The notes beneath the pieces are model-generated. The model did no database searches, had not been told where the DNA came from, and saw only the letters and a list, made by a program, of their open reading frames with translations. DNA of 25,499 bases. Origin: a virus. This document shows positions 1 through 6,217 of this stretch, in pieces (within the stretch, counting starts at the first letter, position 1; the number at the start of each line of letters is the position of its first letter). The stretch spans positions 1 through 25,499 of IMG/VR virus record IMGVR_UViG_3300006641_000162; one strand, given 5' to 3'. A program made the translations under genes and the position numbers.

Positions 1-729
1 ACTAGTAAGGGTGATATAATTACTACCATTTGTTAAATGAGTAGTGTTAGTAGGTATTGTTATAACACCTGTAGTACTATTATAAGCACCACTACCTGCT
101 GTAAAACTATGAGCTGCTCTAGCTCTAGTATCCGTGTAATATAAGTTAGTACCTTCGCCAATATTAGTAGTTGTTAATGTTACAGCACCAGTTAGTGTAT
201 TAACACTAGTAACTCCACCTGTTACAGTAATTACTCCTGTAGCACTATCATAACTACCACTTCCAGTTACACTAATTGCAGCACGCGCTCTAGCATTGGT
301 AAAATATAAATTGGTACCTTCAGTTATATTACTAGTATTTAAATTAGCAATAACTACTGGCTGATATTTAACAAAAGTTACCTTATCATTAATATATGCA
401 GCACTAGCTAAAGTTACACTAGTAGTATTTGTTGCGGTATAATCGCTAGAATCTAACAATACGCCATTTAAATATACGTCGATAAATCCTACAGTATATC
501 CGCCGGTAACAGTAAAAACAGTTTGTCCACTAGTTGCAGAATTTTCTTGTACGGATCTAACTGTTGCCCCACCCGCTCCTGAACCAGAAATAGATTCTAT
601 ACTATTAGAACTATTTTTATAATATAATTTACCATCCGCATAGTTTATGGCTAGTTCGCCATAATCTAAATCTGTTACTAGGGGTACTTTTCCTGGAACA
701 GAACTTTTCTTTAATTTTACTAATGACAT
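1..729 (-). CDS. Tail fibre protein, C-terminus cut by the window edge
   Basis: Open reading frame of 243 codons without a stop, starting at ATG 727-729 and running off the left edge. AGGA lies 8 bases before the ATG. The N-terminus (residues 1-45) has the pattern K-x-S-x-V-P-G ... YGELAINYADGKLYYK, which resembles the N-terminus of the fibre at 784-2130 (both have the GELA motif followed by D..LY) and is probably the virion-attachment module. Residues about 60-115 form a typical phage-fibre domain (GGYTVGFIDVYLNGVLL). From about residue 120 two copies of a fibre repeat follow, each with an EGTNLYFT/EGTNLYYT core, an RARAA segment and a TGVIT strand. It is the last fibre gene visible in the transcript. 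Its receptor-binding end lies outside the window, so specificity cannot be judged. Virion fibre role is an inference from repeat type and position; the coding frame itself is clear. Confidence 0.85.
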   Translation of the reverse strand, partial: MSLVKLKKSSVPGKVPLVTDLDYGELAINYADGKLYYKNSSNSIESISGSGAGGATVRSVQENSATSGQTVFTVTGGYTVGFIDVYLNGVLLDSSDYTATNTTSVTLASAAYINDKVTFVKYQPVVIANLNTSNITEGTNLYFTNARARAAISVTGSGSYDSATGVITVTGGVTSVNTLTGAVTLTTTNIGEGTNLYYTDTRARAAHSFTAGSGAYNSTTGVITIPTNTTHLTNGSNYITLTS

Positions 730-753
730 TTTATTCGTCCTAATAAGGAAATA

Positions 754-773
754 TCGAAATTAAAAAATTTCGA
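754..773 (-). other. AT-rich hairpin between two fibre genes
   Basis: An 8-bp perfect inverted repeat (TCGAAATT / AATTTCGA) with a 4-base loop lies between the fibre genes ending at 784 and starting at 729. The stem is weak because only two pairs are G-C, and no U-run follows it, so it is unlikely to stop transcription. It may only affect mRNA processing or translation of the next gene. Confidence 0.35.
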
Positions 774-783
774 AGAACTTATA

Positions 784-2130
784 CTAGTATGTTCCGCCGT
801 CTACAGAATTTATAGTAACATAACCACTAGTAACTGTAAAGTCGCCATTGTAAAAACTAACTAATCCTTTTGTAGCAGCTCCAGAAGTAGCACCTGCTGT
901 TGCTGTTGGTATTGCTGTTGCACTAGCGGCTGTTATTAAACCTTTGGCATTTACAGTAAAACTTGGAACTGTTACGCTATCACCAAAACTTCCAACATTA
1001 CTATTAACAGTAGCTAGTGTTAAAGCTGCGCTAACATTGGCGCTACCATTTACACCTGTTAAAGTTGCGGTAGCGTCACCAGTTAAACTAAGATCTCTGG
1101 CTGTTTGCCAAGTAGTAGCTGTACTAGCATTACCGCTTACACCGCCAGTAAAATTAGGCGCGGTTATATTTTTATTAAAGTCCCAGGTATCTGTGCTGCT
1201 TGTATATAAAATTGTTGCACTAGCGCCAGCAACCGTTAAACCTGCACCATTCGCTTGAGCAGCTGTAGTAGCATCTTTGGCAAGTGTTATGTTAACATCT
1301 GCAATTGATACTGCAGTAGAATTGACAGTAGTAGTAGTTCCTTGTACTGTCAAATTGCCAGTAATTGTAGCATTACCTGCTACACTAATATTAGCAGCAG
1401 TAATATCGTCACTACTTAGTGTTCCATTAACTGTTACATTATTAAATGTAACGTTTGCAGTTGTTGAAACATCTTGTCCAATAGATACAGTAATACGTTT
1501 ACTACCAGTAGTAGTTGTTACGCCAGTTCCAGCCGCAACAAGAAAAGTATCAGTTAATAGATTAATACTTTCAGATAAACCACTAGTTCCAATAACAGTA
1601 AGTGTAGTAGCTACGTTAACTGTACCAGCAGCAGTTAATCTACCTTTTGCATCTACAGTAAAAGTAGGTATCTGAGTAGTACTACCATAACTACCGGCTG
1701 TAACACCGCTAGCTGCTAGTGTTAATGCCGTGCTAATGTTTGCTGAACCATTTACACCTGTAAAGGTTGCTGTTGCATCGCCTGTTAAACTAAGATCTCT
1801 AGCTGTTTGCCAAGTAGTAGCTGTGCTAGCATTACCAGTAAGATTACTAGTAATCATTGTAGCACTAAAGTTACCACTAGCATCACGTTTAACTATTGCA
1901 GAAGCAGTATTAGCATTAGTTGCAGCATCAACTAAATCTGTATATCGTTTACCACCAATAATAACATGATTAACAGCATTACCCGCGGTTTCGGTACCCA
2001 TACCGATATATAATCTATCACCACCATTTGAACCATTATCTGTTAAACCGCTATATGCTAATTCACCAGCACCTAGAACAGCTGGATTGCCACTTACTTC
2101 ACTGCGTTTTATTCGTAAAATTGAGGCCAT
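784..2130 (-). CDS. Tail fibre protein with duplicated internal segment
   Basis: 448-residue protein with AAGGA 7 bases before the ATG and a TAG stop. Residues 1-45 carry an N-terminal module ([23 protein letters not shown] ... GDRLYIG) that is widespread in phage fibres and is related to the start of the neighbouring fibre (GELA motif followed by D.LY). The rest is Thr/Ser/Ala/Asn-rich, beta-repeat-like sequence. A segment containing [20 protein letters not shown] occurs twice (encoded near 1732-1836 and 1030-1134), each copy followed by a strand of the type [14 protein letters not shown] / [14 protein letters not shown]. No enzyme motif, membrane segment or C-terminal chaperone is visible. 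It is probably a trimeric fibre or fibre shaft, sitting between two small tail proteins and a second fibre. Function is inferred from composition, repeats and position; the receptor is unknown. Confidence 0.85.
   Translation of the reverse strand: MASILRIKRSEVSGNPAVLGAGELAYSGLTDNGSNGGDRLYIGMGTETAGNAVNHVIIGGKRYTDLVDAATNANTASAIVKRDASGNFSATMITSNLTGNASTATTWQTARDLSLTGDATATFTGVNGSANISTALTLAASGVTAGSYGSTTQIPTFTVDAKGRLTAAGTVNVATTLTVIGTSGLSESINLLTDTFLVAAGTGVTTTTGSKRITVSIGQDVSTTANVTFNNVTVNGTLSSDDITAANISVAGNATITGNLTVQGTTTTVNSTAVSIADVNITLAKDATTAAQANGAGLTVAGASATILYTSSTDTWDFNKNITAPNFTGGVSGNASTATTWQTARDLSLTGDATATLTGVNGSANVSAALTLATVNSNVGSFGDSVTVPSFTVNAKGLITAASATAIPTATAGATSGAATKGLVSFYNGDFTVTSGYVTINSVDGGTY
1030..1134 (-). 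repeat. Intragenic repeat in fibre gene, copy 2
   Basis: Second copy, in coding order, of a 105-base unit also found at 1732-1836 in the same gene and frame. The stretch 1082-1134 matches 1784-1836 at all but two positions. The remaining half of the unit is more diverged, mostly by synonymous-looking changes. Confidence 0.85.
1732..1836 (-). repeat. Intragenic repeat in fibre gene, copy 1
   Basis: First copy, in coding order, of the 105-base unit repeated at 1030-1134. It encodes the [20 protein letters not shown]-type segment. The spacing between copies (702 bases, 234 codons) keeps the frame, so recombination between the copies would delete 234 residues without a frameshift. Confidence 0.85.
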
Positions 2131-2141
2131 TTTATGTTCCT

Positions 2142-2384
2142 TTAGTATTGACCAGATTCAATTACTTGTTGATTAAGTAAATTTCCAGCAGTCCATTTTT
2201 GAGTAGTGGTATTATAGATTAATATTCCACCATTTTGTAAATTAGATATATCAATATCCGATAAATCAGCTATACCGCCAATAACTTTTTGTGGCCCAAT
2301 AGGTCCTGATAATACAACTACTTGCTGTTTTGATTCAACAACAACTGTATTATTTTTATCTGTAACTACTGCTTGAGTTGTCAT
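2142..2384 (-). CDS. Small tail fibre-associated protein
   Basis: 80-residue protein. GAGAGGTG lies just before the ATG, and the first ATG overlaps the previous gene's TGA by 4 bases (ATGA), so translation is probably coupled. A Val-rich N-terminal strand region (residues 8-26) is followed by the pattern [19 protein letters not shown], then KW and a C-terminal [11 protein letters not shown]. This arrangement (a D-x-D-x-S-N-L-x-N-G-x-x-L-x-Y block before a conserved KW) occurs in short segments of fibre proteins of aquatic phages. It could be a fibre connector or a detached fibre domain. No catalytic or membrane features are visible. Family recognition is from memory of the motif; the role is inferred. 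Confidence 0.7.
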   Translation of the reverse strand: MTTQAVVTDKNNTVVVESKQQVVVLSGPIGPQKVIGGIADLSDIDISNLQNGGILIYNTTTQKWTAGNLLNQQVIESGQY

Positions 2385-2977
2385 CTGGTCACCTCTCTAA
2401 CTAATGTCATGTTTCCTGTTAAAAAGGGCACTACAAAAGTTCCTTGTGTTAACTCTAGTGAATAAACTGCAGTAGTAAAATCAAAATCTCGTGTAGTTGC
2501 AGCAGGAATTGTTATTGTAATATTATTATTTGTTGTGTCTACGTAAACCTGGTTATTAGTACTATTCATCTCATGAATAACAGTAGCGCTGTCTAGAGTT
2601 TCACGTATTTGCATTACTCCGGTATATCCAGCTAACGGTACGGGCTGATTATATTCTATAACGCCGGTGCTAGCAGTATGTACTGAATAATTTAAGCTAT
2701 TTAATTTATTAATAGTAACTGTATTGGAAGTAACAGCAGTAACTATATAATAAGAATCATCGCTAGTATTATTAATCTCTTTCATACCTTGTGCACCAAC
2801 TACTCTTATTCGCCAACCAATAGGTATGGAGTGATTGCTAACAGTAGTAATTACACAAGGAGCAGTTTTACTAATACTTTGTATTGGTACATATATTTTG
2901 GTGTCTGCTTCCCACCTAAAGGTTTCTTGGAAAGTGCTGCCCTCATATATCTTATAATTAATCTTAGCAGGTGCCAT
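2381..2977 (-). CDS. Conserved tail/baseplate-type protein of unknown function
   Basis: 198-residue protein with AAAGG 7 bases before the ATG. The start (INYKIYEGSTFQETFRW) and the later pair PLAGYTGVMQIR and VYSLEL...G....L.GN..LVREVTR are features of a widespread phage structural protein, in which 'LxGYxxxxQIR' is followed by 'VYxLEL' and a C-terminal VTR. In most versions these two halves are adjacent. Here an extra domain of about 85 residues (roughly 30-115), rich in beta-strand patterns with an IPIGWRIRVVGAQG segment, separates them. It resembles a small bind-and-transition domain of the kind seen in fibre proteins. No enzyme motif or membrane segment is visible. It overlaps the next gene by 4 bases. 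A role in linking fibres to the tail tip is plausible but unproven. Confidence 0.7.
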   Translation of the reverse strand: MAPAKINYKIYEGSTFQETFRWEADTKIYVPIQSISKTAPCVITTVSNHSIPIGWRIRVVGAQGMKEINNTSDDSYYIVTAVTSNTVTINKLNSLNYSVHTASTGVIEYNQPVPLAGYTGVMQIRETLDSATVIHEMNSTNNQVYVDTTNNNITITIPAATTRDFDFTTAVYSLELTQGTFVVPFLTGNMTLVREVTR

Positions 2978-2979
2978 AT

Positions 2980-3324
2980 TTATACCTTTACCTTTCTAAG
3001 AGCAGCTAGTTTCTTAAAACTATTTAACTCAGTAGTAAGCGCAGCTATTTCTTCTTGCAGCTTATTATTTTCAATATTAAGTTTAGTTAGTTGACTATTT
3101 AACTCAACTATATCTAACTGTAACTTAGTTAATTCTTCAGTAAGTTTACTATTCTGCTGACCCATACGCTCCAGCTCTTCGTGCATCATCTTGATAACAC
3201 TTGTTTCCGCATCAGTACTTCGCCAGTCTTTTAATAGTTTTTGCACTCCTACTGATAGTGCAATTATTGCCATAGCTGCCACAGAAATAGTTTGTACCAG
3301 ACTATGATTTTCTACTTCTACCAT
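2980..3324 (-). CDS. Membrane-anchored coiled-coil protein, possible lysis (spanin-like) or holin-like protein
   Basis: 114 residues from the ATG at 3322-3324, which has AAGGA 6 bases upstream. An ATG 9 codons earlier lacks such a site and was not used. Residues about 8-27 (LVQTISVAAMAIIALSVGVQ) form one hydrophobic membrane segment. From about residue 40 to 105 the protein is a heptad-patterned coiled coil rich in Leu, Glu, Asn and Lys, ending in a basic KVKV tail. One N-terminal anchor plus a long coiled coil is the layout of inner-membrane spanins (Rz-like), and also of some small phage membrane proteins of unknown role. No lipoprotein partner (o-spanin) or endolysin is seen nearby. It is the first gene after the promoter at 3447-3475 and so leads the last transcript. 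A lysis role is a guess; membrane insertion and coiled coil are directly visible. Confidence 0.75.
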   Translation of the reverse strand: MVEVENHSLVQTISVAAMAIIALSVGVQKLLKDWRSTDAETSVIKMMHEELERMGQQNSKLTEELTKLQLDIVELNSQLTKLNIENNKLQEEIAALTTELNSFKKLAALRKVKV

Positions 3325-3369
3325 TATAGTTCCTTTTTTCATAGGCAGCAATCTATATTTAGCTTATAT

Positions 3370-3414
3370 CTTGATTAAGTATTCACCTAGTTTAAGTGAT
3401 ACTATTTTGTCAAG
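3370..3414 (-). other. Imperfect stem-loop in the 5' leader of the last transcript
   Basis: Nested inverted repeats lie in the leader between the promoter at 3447-3475 and the start at 3324. CTTGA (3370-3374) pairs with TCAAG (3410-3414), AGTAT (3378-3382) with ATACT (3399-3403), and CAC (3384-3386) with GTG (3396-3398), with small bulges and a 9-base loop. It could stabilise the mRNA or mark a protein-binding site. It ends about 45 bases before the start codon and does not cover the Shine-Dalgarno site. Confidence 0.4.
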
Positions 3415-3446
3415 TAAAAATATTTAAACCTTTTTAACTCTTGTAT

Positions 3447-3475
3447 ATTATAACACAAGGGCAAGAAGTTGTCAA
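3447..3475 (-). promoter_or_regulatory. Sigma70-type promoter, perfect consensus
   Basis: On the minus strand TTGACA (3470-3475) and TATAAT (3447-3452) are separated by exactly 17 bases, a full match to the sigma70 consensus. Expected start of transcription is near 3440, giving a leader of about 115 bases before the ATG at 3324. The spacer contains CCCTTGTG one base from the -10 box, identical in sequence and position to the promoter at 19363-19391. A terminator lies directly upstream, so the membrane coiled-coil gene and the fibre genes to the left probably form a separately started transcript. Confidence 0.85.
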
Positions 3476-3479
3476 CTAG

Positions 3480-3514
3480 AAAAAATACCCTGCCCATATA
3501 ATTTGGACAGGGTA
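3480..3514 (-). terminator. Intrinsic terminator after the subtilase/94-aa gene pair
   Basis: On the minus strand a 10-bp stem (TACCCTGTCC / GGGCAGGGTA, one U-G wobble) with a 9-base loop is followed immediately by six T residues. The wobble would be a C-A mismatch if read from the other strand, which supports minus-strand use. It should end the transcript that covers the tail tip, S74 fibre, subtilase and 94-residue protein, only 5 bases before the next promoter. Confidence 0.85.
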
Positions 3515-3618
3515 CAGGATAGTACTTGTTATGTTTTTTACCGACTCGATATGTAGTTTCCAAACCGTTTTGATGAATTCGGTCGCCCAGTCGGGGTAAT
3601 TTTGTCGATCTAAAATTT
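3515..3618 (-). other. Structured or relic segment before the terminator
   Basis: About 100 bases between the stop of the 94-residue protein and the terminator, richer in G+C than its surroundings. On the minus strand CCGACT and AGTCGG, about 42 bases apart, could close a stem around an inner ACCG/CGGT pairing. It is too short for a normal tRNA and has no recognisable T-arm. Short frames here lack a start with a ribosome site. With the following leader (3325-3479) it makes up the only gene-free stretch near 300 bases in the window. Confidence 0.3.
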
Positions 3619-3903
3619 TCAGGGATTAGCTTGCTCTAAGAGTGTTCTTTCAGTATACTGCTTAAAATTTTCATCTGCGCTAACAGGTCTGGTTTGTAAC
3701 CACTCTAGTATTGCTTCAGTATTTGTATTGTATTCTATATTATTTCTTGTACAATATAATGGTTCTGTTACAAGATAAAAACCTTCGGTTTTGTACGGCT
3801 TATCGTCCTTGGTAAGTTCCAGACCCCAATGTATACTAGTTACTAAAAACTTTTCTGGATCTTCTTGAACTGGTACACACATTAATTTTATTATTTTCCA
3901 CAT
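3619..3903 (-). CDS. Small tail-module protein of unknown function
   Basis: 94-residue acidic protein, ATG at 3901-3903, with AGG 10 bases upstream and 13 bases after the subtilase stop, so it is co-transcribed with it. The visible pattern is VTSIHWGLEL ... GFYLVTEPL ... IEYNTNTEAILEWLQ ... E..LLEQANP: an early strand with IHW, a middle strand, then 'I-x-Y-N-x-x-T-E-A-x-x-x-W-L' and a C-terminal NP. Small phage proteins with this order (an early 'HW' strand and a later 'T-E-x-x-V/I-x-W' helix, as I recall for a DUF7936-type family) are common in tail and fibre regions. There is no signal peptide, membrane segment or catalytic motif. It may be a tail-associated accessory or partner of the protease; the function is unknown. 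Confidence 0.7.
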   Translation of the reverse strand: MWKIIKLMCVPVQEDPEKFLVTSIHWGLELTKDDKPYKTEGFYLVTEPLYCTRNNIEYNTNTEAILEWLQTRPVSADENFKQYTERTLLEQANP

Positions 3904-3916
3904 ACCATTTTACCTA

Positions 3917-6217
3917 TTAAGTTGATTGGGTTATATACCAATAGCTAGTTCGTTTTGTTAATAATGCAGTTCCTCTAACCGCAGTTACGGTTACAGTAAC
4001 TGTTCTAGTTCCTTGATTACTGCCCGTTGTACCAGTATATGTGGCAATACGATTGCCGCTGTTTAGGGTAAATAATCCAACATTAGCAATAGCTCCAACG
4101 GAATTATCTGGCAGCACAATATTTTCAAAAAGTATATTTAGTGTAATATTTTGAGGTGCAGCAATATTAGACCTTACAGTAATAGTATAAGGCTGTCCAG
4201 TATAAGAACTAGAAACATCTACACTTATAATATCAAAAGTAAGATCTGCTACAGTAGACTTGCTTTCGCATTTAAACATTCCATAGTTAATCTCGCCACT
4301 GCTAGGTATATTACTAGAAGTATTTGGCACATAGCTACCGCCACGATAGTACTCGGTTAAATTTATTGGATTACTACCGCCAAACTCTTGTTGAATATCA
4401 CTAGCAGTAACTATATTAGGGTTAACTACTGTTTTAAATGAACTACTAGTTGAGGGTATAGCTAATCTATTAGGACTGTCTGATAGATTACCAGAGGTAT
4501 AAAAAGTACTAGTTGAATTTACTTGATTATTAACACTTACAGTATTATTAACTATAGCTGACCTAAAATTAGTTGTTGTTACTGCGCTAGTCCCACTATT
4601 AGCTCTACGCTCCTCTGCCCATAATGCACAAATACCTGCAACATTAGGGCTTGCTGCACTTGTTCCGCTAAACGGTCCTTGATTATAATTAGTATCATCA
4701 TAGTAAGCACTACTACCACCATATTGGGAAGCGCACAATAAATTATCTCCTGGTGCCCAAACGTCTACTCTAGGTCCTTTATTAGTATACCAGCTTAAAT
4801 TATCTGTTTCACTAGTTGCTCCTACAACGATAGGCCCTACTCCACTACTAGAGTATACATCCCAAAAATTAGCATAACTTTCTTGTATACTGCCAGCGGG
4901 CATTACACCTCTGTGTGTTGGTACAGCGTATGTGATAGTACTATCACCTAATTGATAGTACCAAAAACTTGTACTGCTTTGAAAATGTTGATTATATCTA
5001 GTTAAGCTATAGGCAGGAGTTATACTATATGTATTATGGTTACCTGCACTACCTATTAATACTACTCCTGGTGTAGTAGATAGATCTACAAAATCAGCCA
5101 TTATTGCTGCAGAATAGTAAGGTACTAGTAACTGCCAATTACTAGGTCCGCCATATGCAAAAAACGAATCACTGGTATATATCCATAAATTATAAGTATT
5201 ACGTAAAGCACTAACAGTAATTCTAGCTCCATCAATAAACATTTGACCATACCCATTATCCTGAAAATATCTTGGTAGTGGCTTCCAACCGCCACCATAA
5301 CCAGTATTTACAGTACTATTTACAATAGCCTGAGATATTGGAAATGTTAAATAGGTGCTATCGGTTAAAGTAGTGCCGGTAGATACACCAGTATCAATTG
5401 AGCTTGGAAAATAATTCCAACTCATATTTATAACTGTTGGGTTTTTATTACCATAGGTAGGATTATTCGGCTTATTAGCTATCCATGCTTGTATATAATC
5501 TACTAATGCATACCACTCTATATATCCTGCGGCTGTGTATACATAGGGTCCGGCAATATTATAAATATTAGCTTGTGGTGCCCAACCATGCCTACGACCT
5601 GCAGCTATACTAGCTACACTTGTTGCATGCCAGTCATCTACTCCAGCATATTGACTATAGTTATAATTACCTCCGCCATAGCTATAGCCTAATGATGCAT
5701 TATGTTGAAACCAGTTATAGTTAGCAAGTCTAGATTGTCCTAGGTGGTTTAACCAGTCTGAATGTCCCTGCTGTATATGTCCATCCCAAATTAATACGTC
5801 TATGTCTTGTCCACGACGATCAGTGCCAGAGTTGGTAAATGCTGAACCATATCTGGTAGTGTTACCACTAGTATAACCAAGATAGGCTTGATTAGTTTGT
5901 CGGGCTATATGCCAACTTTGATGCTTTTGACTGTTTAGTGTAGAAAATATTTCTCCAACTCTGGCTGTTGCTGGACCACTTGGTATAGGTCTATTTAATT
6001 CTACGGCTAATACTCTACTATCCTGTTTTAGTGTTTCAGCTTCCTCTGTAGTAAGCATATAATGTGTATTTCTGCTATAAGGACGCCTTACAGCAAGATC
6101 TACCGTTCTATTAGGAATATATAAGCTTTCGCCAGGAGTTTCCATATCTTGGTAAAATTCGTCTAAGTCTTCCTTATTACGTAGGGTAACTATATATTCT
6201 CGTAATTGGTCGCTCAT
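3917..6217 (-). CDS. Virion-associated subtilisin-family (S8) serine protease with tail-fibre-type C-terminus
   Basis: 766 residues. Residues about 8-75 look like an I9-type propeptide (YIVTLRNKEDLDEFYQDME ... SRVLAVELN), which normally folds and inhibits the protease. The catalytic domain spans about 90-545 and shows the whole S8 set: Asp145 (IDVLIWDGH), His197 (DDWHATSVASIAAG), oxyanion Asn393 (GSAGNHN) and Ser520 (FSGTSAASPNVAG). The usual HGT at the histidine is HAT. The domain has large Tyr/Asn/Gly-rich insertions. Around residues 605-650 there is a segment (SDIQQEFGGSNPINLTEYYRGGSYVP...IPSSGEI) familiar from tail and fibre proteins, then a beta-rich domain to the end. No secretion signal is seen. 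Start ATG 6215-6217 overlaps the S74 fibre stop by 4 bases. A particle-bound protease that digests host surface or biofilm protein, or matures tail proteins, is inferred. Confidence 0.85.
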   Translation of the reverse strand: MSDQLREYIVTLRNKEDLDEFYQDMETPGESLYIPNRTVDLAVRRPYSRNTHYMLTTEEAETLKQDSRVLAVELNRPIPSGPATARVGEIFSTLNSQKHQSWHIARQTNQAYLGYTSGNTTRYGSAFTNSGTDRRGQDIDVLIWDGHIQQGHSDWLNHLGQSRLANYNWFQHNASLGYSYGGGNYNYSQYAGVDDWHATSVASIAAGRRHGWAPQANIYNIAGPYVYTAAGYIEWYALVDYIQAWIANKPNNPTYGNKNPTVINMSWNYFPSSIDTGVSTGTTLTDSTYLTFPISQAIVNSTVNTGYGGGWKPLPRYFQDNGYGQMFIDGARITVSALRNTYNLWIYTSDSFFAYGGPSNWQLLVPYYSAAIMADFVDLSTTPGVVLIGSAGNHNTYSITPAYSLTRYNQHFQSSTSFWYYQLGDSTITYAVPTHRGVMPAGSIQESYANFWDVYSSSGVGPIVVGATSETDNLSWYTNKGPRVDVWAPGDNLLCASQYGGSSAYYDDTNYNQGPFSGTSAASPNVAGICALWAEERRANSGTSAVTTTNFRSAIVNNTVSVNNQVNSTSTFYTSGNLSDSPNRLAIPSTSSSFKTVVNPNIVTASDIQQEFGGSNPINLTEYYRGGSYVPNTSSNIPSSGEINYGMFKCESKSTVADLTFDIISVDVSSSYTGQPYTITVRSNIAAPQNITLNILFENIVLPDNSVGAIANVGLFTLNSGNRIATYTGTTGSNQGTRTVTVTVTAVRGTALLTKRTSYWYITQST

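Noticed and set aside
754-773. Hairpin between the two fibre genes as a terminator
   Set aside because: It is nearly all A-T pairs and lacks a trailing U-run, and a downstream gene with a ribosome site continues the same strand.
784-786. TAG as a reassigned codon
   Set aside because: TAG ends the fibre and tail-tip genes at natural ends followed closely by ribosome sites, and TAA and TGA end the others; the standard bacterial code explains everything seen.
1030-1836. Fibre repeat as a template/variable pair of a diversity-generating retroelement
   Set aside because: Both copies are in one coding frame, differences are not adenine-specific as far as seen, and no reverse transcriptase lies in the window. 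The far ends of the fibre genes beyond the left edge could not be examined.
944-1969. Plus-strand open frames inside the fibre gene (for example 944-1258, 1277-1675, 1730-1969)
   Set aside because: They are reverse-strand shadows of a repetitive, Thr/Val/Ala-rich coding region; they have hydrophobic low-complexity products and no ribosome sites. The same applies to all other plus-strand frames in the window.
3325-3351. ATG 9 codons upstream as start of the coiled-coil gene
   Set aside because: No Shine-Dalgarno site, whereas AAGGA is correctly spaced before the ATG at 3322-3324.
3408-3413. Second TTGACA on the minus strand as another promoter in the leader
   Set aside because: No acceptable -10 hexamer lies 15-19 bases downstream (the bases there read around CTAGGT), and it forms part of the leader stem.
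3515-3618. tRNA in the gene-free segment before the terminator
   Set aside because: The closing pairs are only about 54 bases apart, and no acceptor stem, anticodon loop or T-arm pattern is present.
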